Origin: Methylocaldum szegediense | GTDB taxonomy: Bacteria > Pseudomonadota > Gammaproteobacteria > Methylococcales > Methylococcaceae | Direction: 5' to 3' | Assembly: GCF_949769195.1 (NCBI RefSeq) | Contig: NZ_OX458333.1 | Location: forward strand, 4,126,001 to 4,190,000 | Length of the DNA stretch: 64,000 nt | Shown: positions 46,227 through 55,066 of the stretch, piece after piece | How positions within the stretch are numbered: the stretch's first letter is position 1 | Layout: the number at the start of each line of letters is the position of its first letter | The notes under the pieces: model-generated | The model's input: only the letters and a program-made list of their open reading frames with translations | The model's database searches: none | Told to the model about the DNA's origin: nothing | Translations under genes and position numbers: made by a program

Positions 46227-47291
46227 TGTCACGTCCCGTATGATTATTTACCGAGAAGGCGTTATGCTCTGTTTGAAGCCCGGAGCCTTCTCCAGGAGAT
46301 CTTTGGTTCGTCCAAGTAAGGTCCATCACCATGCAGATTCGTCTTCATAAGAACGCCCGTACCACCCCAGCCGTTCGGCAGGCCATTCAAGCGTCCACGT
46401 TGAGCGAGCGCGCCTTGGCCCAAAAGCATGGCATTAGCCGAACGACCGTCCGCAAGTGGAAACACCGCTCCTCGGTCGAAGATGCCTCGCATCGGCCCCA
46501 CACCCTCAGAACCACGCTCACGCCCGCCCAGGAAGCCATCGTGGTCTACCTCCGCCAAGCTCTGCTCCTCCCCTTGGATGATCTCCTGGCCGTGACCCGG
46601 GAATTTCTCAATCCCGCCGTGTCCCGTTCCGGGCTAGACCGCTGCCTGCGCCGCCACGGGGTGGCGTCCCTCAAGACCCTGCTTCCGCCTACAGAGAAGG
46701 CGAAGGTCAAACCCTTCAAGGCCTATGAGCCCGGCTTCCTTCACCTGGATGTTAAGTACTTGCCCGCCATCGACGGCGAACCCCGCCGATACCTGTTCGT
46801 CGCCATCGACCGCGCCACCCGCTGGGTCTATGTCGCCCTCAAGCCCAACCGCACCGCCTTAAGCGCAAAGGACTTCCTCAAAGCGGTGATTCAGGCCGCG
46901 CCTTTCCGCATCCAGAAATGCCTGACCGACAACGGCTCGGAGTTTACCGACCGTTTCCTGACCCGAACTCGGCAGCCCTCGGGGACGCATGAGTTTGACC
47001 GCCTCTGTACTGAACAAGGCATCGAACATCGCCTGATTCCGCCGGGCCGGCCCCAAACGAATGGCCTGGTGGAACGCTTCAATGGCCGCATCGAGGAGGT
47101 GTTGCAAACCCATCACTTCGATTCAACCGCCGATCTGGACACCACCCTGCACCGCTATGTCGAGCTGTACAATCATCACATTCCCCAAAAGGTCTTAGGC
47201 CATCTCACCCCGATCCAGGCTCTCAAAAACTGGCAACTGTCCCATCCTCATCTTTTTCGAAAGAGGGTTTACAATCATGCGGGACTTGACA
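46227..47291 (+). mobile_element. IS481-family insertion sequence
   Basis: Bounded by 19-base imperfect inverted repeats matching at 17 positions: TGTCACGTCCCGTATGATT at 46227-46245 and the complement of 47273-47291 (TGTCAAGTCCCGCATGATT). The flanks TCTATC (46221-46226) and TCTACC (47292-47297) match in 5 of 6 bases and may be a decayed target duplication. One transposase gene inside. Confidence 0.85.
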
Positions 47292-47392
47292 TCTACCGAC
47301 TTTATAACGATCTGGAAAACCGAGATAAAAACGTGCTTTTCTCTTTAGTTGGCGCCGTCTTTTCTCGCCAGGTTCATTGGTTTTATTGTTAA
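46331..47392 (+). CDS. IS481-family transposase
   Basis: 353 residues. N-terminal helix-turn-helix (SERALAQKHGISRTTVRKWK, residues about 24-43), then an integrase core with catalytic D, D, E in HLDVKYLP, LTDNGSEFT and NGLVERFNGRIEEVL, followed by the YNHHIPQKVLGHLTPIQAL tail. Catalytic residues are intact. The ORF runs through the right inverted repeat (YNHAGLD) and about 100 bases beyond the IS end, giving a C-terminal tail of some 33 residues that is probably encoded by flanking DNA. Confidence 0.9.
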   Translation: MQIRLHKNARTTPAVRQAIQASTLSERALAQKHGISRTTVRKWKHRSSVEDASHRPHTLRTTLTPAQEAIVVYLRQALLLPLDDLLAVTREFLNPAVSRSGLDRCLRRHGVASLKTLLPPTEKAKVKPFKAYEPGFLHLDVKYLPAIDGEPRRYLFVAIDRATRWVYVALKPNRTALSAKDFLKAVIQAAPFRIQKCLTDNGSEFTDRFLTRTRQPSGTHEFDRLCTEQGIEHRLIPPGRPQTNGLVERFNGRIEEVLQTHHFDSTADLDTTLHRYVELYNHHIPQKVLGHLTPIQALKNWQLSHPHLFRKRVYNHAGLDIYRLYNDLENRDKNVLFSLVGAVFSRQVHWFYC

Positions 47393-47544
47393 TCGTGTCT
47401 GTAGGTTCCTTTGCTTGATCTCATCGATCCTTTTAGCCCATTTGTGAGCAAGGTCTTTAGTTGAAAACTTCCGGTAAGCGGTTTTGAGATGTGACAGAAC
47501 AAAGATTTAGCGGTTCGAAGATTATTGTAAGCAGTTGATTTAAA

Positions 47545-47621
47545 TGGCGCCCCGGATACGATTCGAACGTACGACCTTCCCCTTAGGAGGGGGACGCTCT
47601 ATCCTACTGAGCTACCGGGGC
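47545..47621 (-). tRNA. tRNA-Arg (anticodon CCT)
   Basis: 77 bases with encoded CCA. Acceptor GCCCCGG/CCGGGGC, D-arm GCTC...GAGC, anticodon stem TCCCC/GGGGA with loop CTCCTAA, T-arm GTACG/CGTAT (one G-T pair). It stands at the right edge of the IS481/HEPN segment; tRNA-Arg(CCT) genes are frequent integration sites for islands. Confidence 0.93.
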
Positions 47622-47942
47622 GGTGTAGACTGATGCCGCCGTAAAGGCTTTGAGATCATGCGGATAGCTTCGAGGAAACAGCGATAGTTTACCTCTAAGA
47701 CTCTTCCGAAAGCCAGCAATTCATTCCGAAACAGTCTCGATAGCTGTTCGGCGTGAATCGCTCATACCTGACATAAGTGTCGGCGTTTTGGACGCGGAAT
47801 TCGCTGTCGATCGTGAAACATAGGCCGGGTCATTTCGCCACAGGAAGTCCCGCAGAGCGACAAGCCGCATGCCCCCAAGGCCAAGCGTGTTTCCGCCTGG
47901 GCCGGGCCGATAAACACCAGGAGGGTTACCTTACGTGCCTGA
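47622..47942. other. Intergenic region between tRNA-Arg and the glutamate dehydrogenase gene
   Basis: About 320 bases with no supported gene. A frame at 47777-48013 overlaps the end of the dehydrogenase gene and is not called. Confidence 0.5.
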
Positions 47943-50900
47943 TTAATTGGGTCGACCGTTCAGGTCATCGCAGGCTTCCCGCAAGGCATCTAAGGCTGAG
48001 ACCAGAGCCGTGAAAGGGATCAACGAGGCTTCTGTCGACTCACTGAGTTCCCGGGCGAATCGGCGCAGTTTGGCCAGGTGTTGTTGAAGGTGACGTTCGG
48101 CGAAAAATGTGGTCGGGTCATGCAGCCCGGCTCGTAACATGGCGAGACTGAAGCGGGCCGGTCCGTGTTTAAGGCGTTCTAACAATACGGTTTGTACCCG
48201 GCGTTCCCAGCGGGTGCGGGGTTTTACGTTCTCGAGTCGGGGAATTAGCCGTCTTAAGTCGAGATAATCGGCAACCGCATTGTTGAGTTCGGCCGCTTTC
48301 GACAGTGGCGCGCCGGTTCGGGCAGCGAGGTCGACCAAGACCGGAAAGTCGTGCAATCGCTCCATGAGCGCAATGAGACGGGCTTCTTCGGGCGTGAACC
48401 CCAATTCTTCCGAAGCGGCGACACGCTCGTTGACATCCGAACGTTCGTTTTCCATAAGGCTTTCCGCGAGATAGTCGAGATATTTCGTTAAGTCCGCACG
48501 CCAAAGGCTCACGGTTTCGGCATGCGGAGACAAGGGTTTGCCCGCTTGCAGCGTCCAGAGGCAGAAGGAACGAAGGAGGTTTTCGAGATTCAGCAGCAGC
48601 TGGATTTGCTGGGCGGCCTCTATTCGGTCATCCAGCGCGCAGATTTTGCGGCGCAGCGTGCGGCCGTCGAGCACACGGTCGAACAGAACATACGCCCCGA
48701 CGGCCTGGTTGAGAAAACTGGGTTCCAGCTCGTCGACCCAAACCAGAAAGCTTACCCCGGCTTGGTTGATCAGGGTGTTGCAGACGACGGTGACGGTAAT
48801 TTCCTTGGCGAGAGAGTGTTCGTCGAGCGCATCAGAGAAGCGTTCGCGCACCGCGGGTGGAAAATAATCGGCGAGAAATTCGCGTGCCCAACCCGAAGCC
48901 AGGAACTCAGGGCTGTCGAACAGCGCTCGCTTCAAGGCCAGCTTCGCGTAAGCCATCAGCACGGCCAGTTCCGGCCGGGTCAGAGCTTGTTGGGGGCGTG
49001 CCGCGATATCCTTGCGGGACGGAAACGATTCGACCGTCGGGTCGAACAGTCCCGCGTTGATCAGCCGCGCGGCGACTTCAAGGAACGGTTCCACATCCTG
49101 GAGGCAACGCGCCTGGTCCAGCGAGAGGCAGAGACTTTGCCGGTAATTGTTAGCGAGGACAGAACGGCAAACATCGTCTCTGACTTTGACAAGCCACTCG
49201 TCGCGTTCCTCGCGGTTGGCGATCAGTTGTTTGTGCTGAAGAAGATCCAAAAGAATTTTGAGGTTGACCTCATGATCGGATAGATCCACCCCGCCTGAAT
49301 TATTGACCGCGTCAGTATCGATGCGCCCGCCTTTGAGGGCGAATTCGACGCGGGCGAGTTGGGTGAAGCCGAGGTTGGCGCCTTCGCCGACGACTTTCGC
49401 TTTGATCTGGTTAGCGTCGACGCGGGTGCTGTCGTTGACTTTGTCGCCGACGTCCTCGTTGGTTTCCGTGCTCGCTTTGACGTACGTTCCGATGCCGCCG
49501 AGCCAGAGCAGGTCGACCGGGGCGGTGAGCAGCAATCGAATCAGTTCGTCACCGTCGACCGTGGTATGGTGGGTCCCGAGCCATTCGCGGACCTCTCGGG
49601 AGAGCGGAATGTCCTTCGCATCGCGCCGGAATACGCCACCGCCGGGTGAGATCAGGGCTCGGTTGTAGTCGTCCCAAGTGGAGTAGGGCAGGTCGAACAG
49701 GCGTTTTCGCTCTCGGTAGGACAGGGTGGGATCGGGATTCGGATCGAGGAAGATATGGCTACCGCTGAACGCGCCGCGCAGGCGGATCTTGTCGGACAGC
49801 AGCATGCCGTTGCCGAATACGTCGCCGTCCATGCTGCCAACGCCGATCACCGTGAACGTTTGGGTATCGATATCCTGTCCCAGTTCGCGGAAGTGCCGCT
49901 TTGCGCACTCCCAAGCGCCGCGTGCTGTGATACCGAGCTTCTTGTGGTGATAGCCGTGCGAGCCGCCGCTGGCGAAGGCATCGCCGAGCCAGAAGCCGTA
50001 TTCCGAGGCGATAGCGTTGGCAAGGTCTGACAGGCGCGCCGTCCCTTTGTCGGCAGCCACGACCAGGTAGGGATCGGCATCGTCGTGGGTCACGACATCG
50101 GGCGGAGCGGATACCACGCCGCCTTGCAGGTTGTCGGTTACGTCCAAGAGTCCCCGGATCAGTGTGGAATACGCTTCCTGCACCAGGCGCTCGCGCTCGT
50201 CCGGGTTGCGCGGCGTCTGTTTGATCACGAATCCCCCTTTGGCGCCTTGCGGGACGATCAGGGAGTTCTTGATCATCTGGGTCTGCATCAGGTCGAGAAT
50301 CTCGCTGCGGAAATCGTCCGGCCGATCCGACCAGCGGATGCCGCCGCGAGCCACTTTGGCTCCGCGCAGGTGTATACCTTCCATCAGCGCCGAGTGGACG
50401 TAAATTTCGAAGGATGGCCTCGGTGCCGGCATGTTGATGACTCCGAGGCTGCTGATCTTGAGCGCGATGAAATGATCCGGCTGATGGATCCGCCGGTAAA
50501 AATTGGTCCTGAGGGTCGCGTCTATGAGATTGAACAGGTCACGAAGGATACGGTCCTCGTTCGAATCTTCCACCTCATTGAGCGATGAACTCAGTTCCAT
50601 GCGGATGGGCAGCATGGCCTCGTCCTCACGCCGGGCGAGGTCGGTCCAGCGGAGATCGGGCTTGAAGCGGCTCTCGAAATAACGAAAAAGCAGCTGAGCC
50701 GTCTTCGGATTGTTGAGTAGTGCCTGGTGAAAGCGGAAACGGCCGAAGCGGCTCCCGAGCTGAAAGTAGTAGTTCCGGTACGCCCGAAAGATGTCGATTT
50801 CCTTCCAGGAGAGTCCGGTAAGCAGAAGCAGACCGTTCAAAGCGTCTTTGTCCGCTCGTTCCGTCAGCAGCGCCATGAAGGCATCCAGCAAGGGTTCTTT

Positions 50901-51311
50901 GACGGACATCAAAGAATCCACGCCGTCCGTGACGGGCTTGATCGAGAAGCTGCGGATGTAGACTTGTTGCGATCCTATTTCCATGCGGAACTGAACCTGA
51001 TCGATCGTCCGTAGGTTCAGGTCCTGAAGGATCGGTATGATTTCATCCAGGCTCCTCTCGCGTAACCCGTAGAGCTGAAGACGGTGAAACGGGTCGCCGA
51101 GTCGTAGGTCCGGCTCCCAGAGATCGACGGTCTCCTCGCCAGTGCGGATGACCTGTTCGACCTTGAACGCATCACGAGTGGCCAAGTGCGGTGGAACGAG
51201 TGCGCGGTATTCGTCGGAGAGCGCCTGTTCATAGGGGAACGATAAGGGGGGTTGCCGGAGCTCCCGAGTGGACTGGTCGAGAAAGAGTCTGAAGTCGCGT
51301 TCCCAAGCCAT
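47943..51311 (-). CDS. Large NAD-specific glutamate dehydrogenase, short form
   Basis: 1122 residues (start ATG 51311). Oxidative deamination of glutamate to 2-oxoglutarate with NAD. An ACT-like segment near residues 80-135 (LQLYGLRERSLDEIIPIL) precedes the catalytic region: RGGIRWSDRPDDFRSE, VPQGAKGGFVIK (substrate lysines) and the cofactor part GVGSMDGDVFGNGML and ALISPGGGVF, with helical C-terminal regions. The well-studied GDH-180 enzymes are about 1600 residues; some 450 N-terminal residues are absent, but the start is close to another gene, so this appears to be a natural shorter form. It lies downstream of an RsbW/RsbV-like pair with about 100 bases between. Confidence 0.88.
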   Translation of the reverse strand: MAWERDFRLFLDQSTRELRQPPLSFPYEQALSDEYRALVPPHLATRDAFKVEQVIRTGEETVDLWEPDLRLGDPFHRLQLYGLRERSLDEIIPILQDLNLRTIDQVQFRMEIGSQQVYIRSFSIKPVTDGVDSLMSVKEPLLDAFMALLTERADKDALNGLLLLTGLSWKEIDIFRAYRNYYFQLGSRFGRFRFHQALLNNPKTAQLLFRYFESRFKPDLRWTDLARREDEAMLPIRMELSSSLNEVEDSNEDRILRDLFNLIDATLRTNFYRRIHQPDHFIALKISSLGVINMPAPRPSFEIYVHSALMEGIHLRGAKVARGGIRWSDRPDDFRSEILDLMQTQMIKNSLIVPQGAKGGFVIKQTPRNPDERERLVQEAYSTLIRGLLDVTDNLQGGVVSAPPDVVTHDDADPYLVVAADKGTARLSDLANAIASEYGFWLGDAFASGGSHGYHHKKLGITARGAWECAKRHFRELGQDIDTQTFTVIGVGSMDGDVFGNGMLLSDKIRLRGAFSGSHIFLDPNPDPTLSYRERKRLFDLPYSTWDDYNRALISPGGGVFRRDAKDIPLSREVREWLGTHHTTVDGDELIRLLLTAPVDLLWLGGIGTYVKASTETNEDVGDKVNDSTRVDANQIKAKVVGEGANLGFTQLARVEFALKGGRIDTDAVNNSGGVDLSDHEVNLKILLDLLQHKQLIANREERDEWLVKVRDDVCRSVLANNYRQSLCLSLDQARCLQDVEPFLEVAARLINAGLFDPTVESFPSRKDIAARPQQALTRPELAVLMAYAKLALKRALFDSPEFLASGWAREFLADYFPPAVRERFSDALDEHSLAKEITVTVVCNTLINQAGVSFLVWVDELEPSFLNQAVGAYVLFDRVLDGRTLRRKICALDDRIEAAQQIQLLLNLENLLRSFCLWTLQAGKPLSPHAETVSLWRADLTKYLDYLAESLMENERSDVNERVAASEELGFTPEEARLIALMERLHDFPVLVDLAARTGAPLSKAAELNNAVADYLDLRRLIPRLENVKPRTRWERRVQTVLLERLKHGPARFSLAMLRAGLHDPTTFFAERHLQQHLAKLRRFARELSESTEASLIPFTALVSALDALREACDDLNGRPN

Positions 51312-51410
51312 GTTTGGTTTCCCGCCGAAACGGAGTACGAAGGTTGGTACTCCACGAGACAAGCGTCGGATTTCGTCCGGCGCGCGTTGGCGTTAAGAAA
51401 TAAGGTGGTT

Positions 51411-51842
51411 TTAGGCCAATTTTTTATACATTTCCAGGACGTTGCCGTTGTCCGCCTTGCGATAATTGACCCGGTCCATGAAGGTCCGCATAAAGAAAAT
51501 GCCCCGGCCGCGCTCGTCCAGAGCATCGAGATTCGGCGGCGGAACGGCGTTCAGGTCGAAGCCTTGTCCGTGGTCGTACACAAAAATTTGGAGGTCTTTG
51601 TCGCGTATGTGCATGCACACCCTCACCGTCTTATTGGCGTCGCTGGGCGAGGCATGCTCGATCGCGTTGACCATGGCTTCCGTCAAAACCAGATTGAGAT
51701 GATAGGCAAGCGCGTCGCGGTCGCCGGTGTAGACGTCCAATGTCTTGGCTACCTGTTCGGCGATATTGCCGATCAAACTCAGATACCGAGTTTGGTTCGG
51801 AACCACAATCTCGACGTTGATGATGTCGGTGTCGCCGCCCAT
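51411..51842 (-). CDS. RsbW-like ATP-binding anti-sigma/serine kinase protein
   Basis: 143 residues forming a single GHKL ATPase domain: N-box EAMVNAIEHAS, G1 DHGQGFD, G2 GRGIFFMR. Such proteins bind and phosphorylate STAS partners in partner-switching. Start ATG at 51842; the ORF extension upstream overlaps the STAS gene and is not needed. The STAS gene ends 13 bases upstream, so the two form the usual antagonist/kinase pair. The output target (a sigma factor, or another regulator) is not in this window. Confidence 0.88.
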   Translation of the reverse strand: MGGDTDIINVEIVVPNQTRYLSLIGNIAEQVAKTLDVYTGDRDALAYHLNLVLTEAMVNAIEHASPSDANKTVRVCMHIRDKDLQIFVYDHGQGFDLNAVPPPNLDALDERGRGIFFMRTFMDRVNYRKADNGNVLEMYKKLA

Positions 51843-51855
51843 CTCAGTCTCCTGG

Positions 51856-52191
51856 CTAGTTACTATCGGGTACCTCCTGCAGGCTGGGATAGATGTCGAA
51901 TACCCGATGCAGGCGGGTGAGCTCGAACATGGACTGCACGCGGGGCTGTAATCCCGCCAACAGAAAGCTGCCGGAACGCAGGGAAGCGTTCTTGTAACCA
52001 GACAACAGTGCACCCAAGCCCGAACTGTCGATAAAACGGACGCCCGACAAATCGATAACCAAGCGTGTGTGCCCCTCTTCCAAAAGCTTGAGAATGTAAT
52101 CCTTCAGTTCGCCGGAGTTATGTGCATCGAGGCGTTCCTCCTTCAGGCTAAGGATGGTCCTGCCGTTACGATTTTCGGTCGAGATATTCAT
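51856..52191 (-). CDS. STAS-domain anti-sigma factor antagonist (RsbV-like)
   Basis: 111 residues. A SpoIIAA-like fold: LSLKEERLDAHNSGELKDYI, LVIDLSGVRFIDSSGLGALL with the phosphorylatable serines in DSSGLG (near residues 56-57), then SGSFLLAGLQPRVQSMFELTRL. It precedes the RsbW-like gene and the glutamate dehydrogenase gene on the same strand. Confidence 0.92.
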   Translation of the reverse strand: MNISTENRNGRTILSLKEERLDAHNSGELKDYILKLLEEGHTRLVIDLSGVRFIDSSGLGALLSGYKNASLRSGSFLLAGLQPRVQSMFELTRLHRVFDIYPSLQEVPDSN

Positions 52192-52454
52192 CGTTTGGCT
52201 CCAGCATCGGCGATCTTCTTAGGACAAGTTGCAGGGAGAATAATAACGTGGATTTCACCAGCAAAAACACACGCGCGAGTTTTGGGCGGCAAAGCTTTTG
52301 CGCCGAACCGCTGACATGCTCGTCAGGTCGAGTTTCAGCGCCTTGTTATCCCGGGACTTGCGGCGATTGCGAGTCGTACGAAAGCGGATTTTTTCGGCGG
52401 CTTGCCGTTAACGCGTTTTTATCGAGCCGGAACAACCGGCGTGAAACGATTCGT

Positions 52455-52865
52455 TCAAGCTTTTAGACGGCGGCATCGAGCCAAAAATTCACTGAGTCTC
52501 GTTTCCTTGAAGTTGTCCAGGTCCCAGCTTCGCCGTACGAGCAGCCGGTAATGCGCGGGCGGAACGAGATAAACCTCGGCATCGACAGGAACTTCCCCGG
52601 ACGTGATCACGGTCAAGGATTCGCGCCGATAAAAATCATCCTCAAACGCATCCAGAGCTCTTAGCGCGCGCGGCGGCACATTCTCGTAGAGTATGCCATC
52701 AGTAAAGCTGCCCGGCTCTCTTCGTAGTCCTGGGTAAACGCGGCCGCGGATGCAATAGCGGGCGTAATCGTGTAAACGGGCGGGTTTTGACGGGAACACG
52801 TCGCCGGTAACGGCTCTCATCACGTCTGGGAGCTGGAGTGTGCCATAAGCGAAAACCTTGAACAT
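52455..52865 (-). CDS. Gamma-glutamylcyclotransferase-like (AIG2/GGCT fold) protein
   Basis: 136 residues. FAYGTLQLPDV is the substrate-binding YGTL motif at the N terminus, and ALRALDAFEDDFYRRE carries the probable catalytic glutamate of the DxFE motif near residue 77. Such proteins release 5-oxoproline from gamma-glutamyl amines or peptides, or act on other gamma-glutamyl groups; the substrate cannot be told. It stands alone between the STAS gene and a gene-poor stretch. Confidence 0.85.
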   Translation of the reverse strand: MFKVFAYGTLQLPDVMRAVTGDVFPSKPARLHDYARYCIRGRVYPGLRREPGSFTDGILYENVPPRALRALDAFEDDFYRRESLTVITSGEVPVDAEVYLVPPAHYRLLVRRSWDLDNFKETRLSEFLARCRRLKA

Positions 52866-53513
52866 GGCTGTTGCAATTCATTGAATAGCTTGAAACAGCA
52901 TATCCGGCCCTCTGATTTGATCCAAGGGGCTGACCGTCTTACAGCCGGAACTCAGTGGATACAAAAACGTTTTGGACAGACTCCATACGAACCTTTTGGC
53001 GCCATAGATGGCTTTTTTGACAGTCTGGCGCAGCGGCTAGTGGGCTCTTAACCGCGCGGGTTTTCCTCGGCGATATTAGGGGCCAGCGTGCTCTTTCGTG
53101 TATCCTGTTTGAGGAAGCCCTGAACAAGTGGATTCCGTTCATGCTCTTCAACAAACCTGCACTGAGCTTGGTCGAGTGGCCTGTCTTATTGATCAGGCCT
53201 GTAAATTCCTTCCTGGTATTTACCGGCCGCTGCCCAGGCCGGTACACGCCCGGCCTGGGCTCGCGCGGCTTGTCGCCGCGCCGGGGCATCCCTGTCCCGG
53301 ATTAACCCAGCCTAATTTAAGGGCCGGGTTAATAAGCGGAGCCGAAGGACCTGCCAGAGCTTTCTTAAAAAAGCGATTTCCGCCTTGCAAGGCCTCGTTG
53401 GAGCAACGGGCGGGCGGTCGCAGAGCAGTGAATCTGAACGTTTCGTCGCAAGCGGGATTATAGCGGCGGCACGGTAAGGTTCAGCGTCCCACTCAATCGA
53501 GAGGAGTAAAACC
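52866..53513. other. Gene-poor region with clustered hairpins
   Basis: About 650 bases with no supported gene. It contains three adjacent strong stem-loops (see 53232-53333) and, at the right end, an AGAGGAG ribosome-binding site for the next gene. Confidence 0.5.
53232..53333. repeat. Three successive inverted repeats
   Basis: GCCCAGGCCGG / CCGGCCTGGGC (53232-53260, perfect 11-base stem, 7-base loop); CCGGG / CCCGG (53281-53300); ATTAACCC / GGGTTAAT (53301-53333). No T-run follows any of them. They may be a REP-type cluster, remains of mobile-element ends, or a structured leader of the gene at 53514. Confidence 0.6.
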
Positions 53514-54038
53514 TTGGTAATAGTTCATGTCTGGCCGGGCACGGGTGTCATCGGCAGCGGCGGGAACGTCGGCCACGGCGCGATGACCTGCGGTTCGACT
53601 TACATCAGTTGGTGGCCTAGAAGCGGGTCAGTCGCTACGTCCGAGGCCGCGTATCAGATACTCATCGGGGAATCCACCGTTCCGGGAGGTGCGGAAGTGT
53701 TTCGCGTCGACTGCGCCAGCGAAGGCAACCGGCTGCCTCAGGATTACGCGTTTGCCGACGTGTTCGACGAGGAGGCGATACTCAACGCTTGGGCAGCGTG
53801 GCAGAGGATCGGAACCTATAACCTGACTTACAAAAGCTGCTGTGCGTGCGTCGTTGCCTTGCTGATAGCCGGAGGACTTCCGCGAATCTTGCCCGGAAGT
53901 CGTCGCTACTACAGCTCGACTCCCGATAGAAGACCGATTGTCACGCCAAACGGTTTGGCCACTTTGGCCCGCGCGGCAAGGACGAGCATCCGCCCCGAGC
54001 GGTTTCCATCGATGACCATTGGACGGCACCGCAGATAG
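53514..54038 (+). CDS. Hypothetical protein, possible permuted papain-fold (NlpC/LRAT-like) enzyme
   Basis: 174 residues. The N-terminal part VIVHVWPGTG...GNVGHGAMTCGSTYISWWP and the later TYKSCCACVVALLIAGG have the order histidine first, cysteine second, as in circularly permuted NlpC/P60 and LRAT-like cysteine hydrolases (a VGHxxM/YISWWP motif followed by an N/S-C-(x)-VVA motif). I do not recognise the exact family; function is inferred only. The start is TTG at 53514, supported by AGAGGAGT about 8 bases upstream. Isolated: hairpins upstream, an IS 43 bases downstream. It has no signal peptide. A secreted effector or toxin domain is one possibility. Confidence 0.6.
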   Translation: MVIVHVWPGTGVIGSGGNVGHGAMTCGSTYISWWPRSGSVATSEAAYQILIGESTVPGGAEVFRVDCASEGNRLPQDYAFADVFDEEAILNAWAAWQRIGTYNLTYKSCCACVVALLIAGGLPRILPGSRRYYSSTPDRRPIVTPNGLATLARAARTSIRPERFPSMTIGRHRR

Positions 54039-54080
54039 TTGGAATCTATCCCGCTAGATCCCAAAAAAACTTCGACTCTG

Positions 54081-55060
54081 CTGAAATGCGAATTAAGAGC
54101 TAACAGAAAGAAAGCGCCAGCCCATTGGTGTCTCTTAAGGATGATTCTGCAACATCCCTTGGAGAGACGACCATGGACGGGCAAACTCAACTTATTACCG
54201 TGTATCTGACGGTGTGCGATCTCTACCGTAAGGGCCTCTGGGTCTATGGACAGCGATTCGCTCCCTATAGCGACCTCCGCTTTACGGATGAAGAAGTGAT
54301 CACTCTTTATTTGTGTGGCCTCCTCGATGGAAAGTGCCCGATCAAAACGCTCTACGAGCATGCGCGGCGTTATTGGCGCGACTGGTTTCCGCATCTGCCC
54401 AGCTACGGCGGCTTCGTCCAACGCCTGAATCGGCTCGCCGATGTGTTTCCCGCGCTGTTGGAACACTGGAGCCCAGCGGGCGCGTCCGCCACCCCGATCG
54501 GGGTCGCCGATTCCTTCCCCGTAGTGTTGGCCCGGCAGACCCGGCGGTCTACCGCCAAGGTTGCCCCGGACCTGGCGGCGAGCGGCTATTGTTCGGCCAA
54601 GAAGCTCTACGACCACGGCGTGAAAATCCACGTAATCGGTGATGAGCAGCCAGGCACGTTACCCCGGCCCCGCTAGATCGCTCTGACGGCGGCGAACCTG
54701 AACGATGGCCCGGTGCTCGAACAGATTGCCCCGAGCCTGGGTGATCGCTATCTGTTTGCCGATAAGGCTTACGAATACCTCTCGCGCCAGACCTCTCTCC
54801 CGTTCACGGTCTTCACGCCCGTACGCAAGACGCCGGGACAGATGCATCTCGATGCCGCTGACCGGTTGTATTCCTCGGCTGTCTCGCGGGTTCGCCAACC
54901 CATTGAAGCACTGTTTAACGGGATTCAGGCGAAAACCGGAATCGAGACCGCCAGCAAAGTCCGCTCCTCGCGGGGACTCCTCGTTCACGTCCTCGGCCGC
55001 CTCGCAGGTGCCATGTTCCTGTTGAATCAATGCCCAAACAGCCCTTAATTCGCATTTAAG
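54081..55060 (+). mobile_element. IS982-like insertion sequence with defective transposase
   Basis: About 980 bases bounded by 20-base inverted repeats matching at 18 positions (54081-54100 begins CTGAAATGCGAATTAAG; the complement of 55041-55060 begins CTTAAATGCGAATTAAG). One transposase gene, interrupted by a stop. No target duplication could be identified. The right end touches a REP-like palindrome. Confidence 0.8.
54173..55048 (+). pseudogene. IS982-like DDE transposase interrupted by an in-frame stop
   Basis: About 290 codons in one frame with a single TAG at 54674-54676; the frame is unchanged on both sides, so this is a nonsense mutation, not a frameshift. The first 167 codons hold the N-terminal part (FTDEEVITLYLCGLL, HARRYWRDWFPHLPSY) and the first catalytic aspartate (VADSFP); after the stop come the second (LFADKAYEY) and the glutamate (QPIEALFNGIQAKTGIE). 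Family assignment is tentative: the layout resembles IS982, within the wider IS4-type DDE group. The element is probably immobile unless another copy acts in trans. Confidence 0.8.
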
Positions 55061-55066
55061 ACCGCT

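Noticed and set aside
53128-53463. 111-codon frame in the hairpin region
   Set aside because: Runs through three palindromes, proline/arginine-rich, no start signals.
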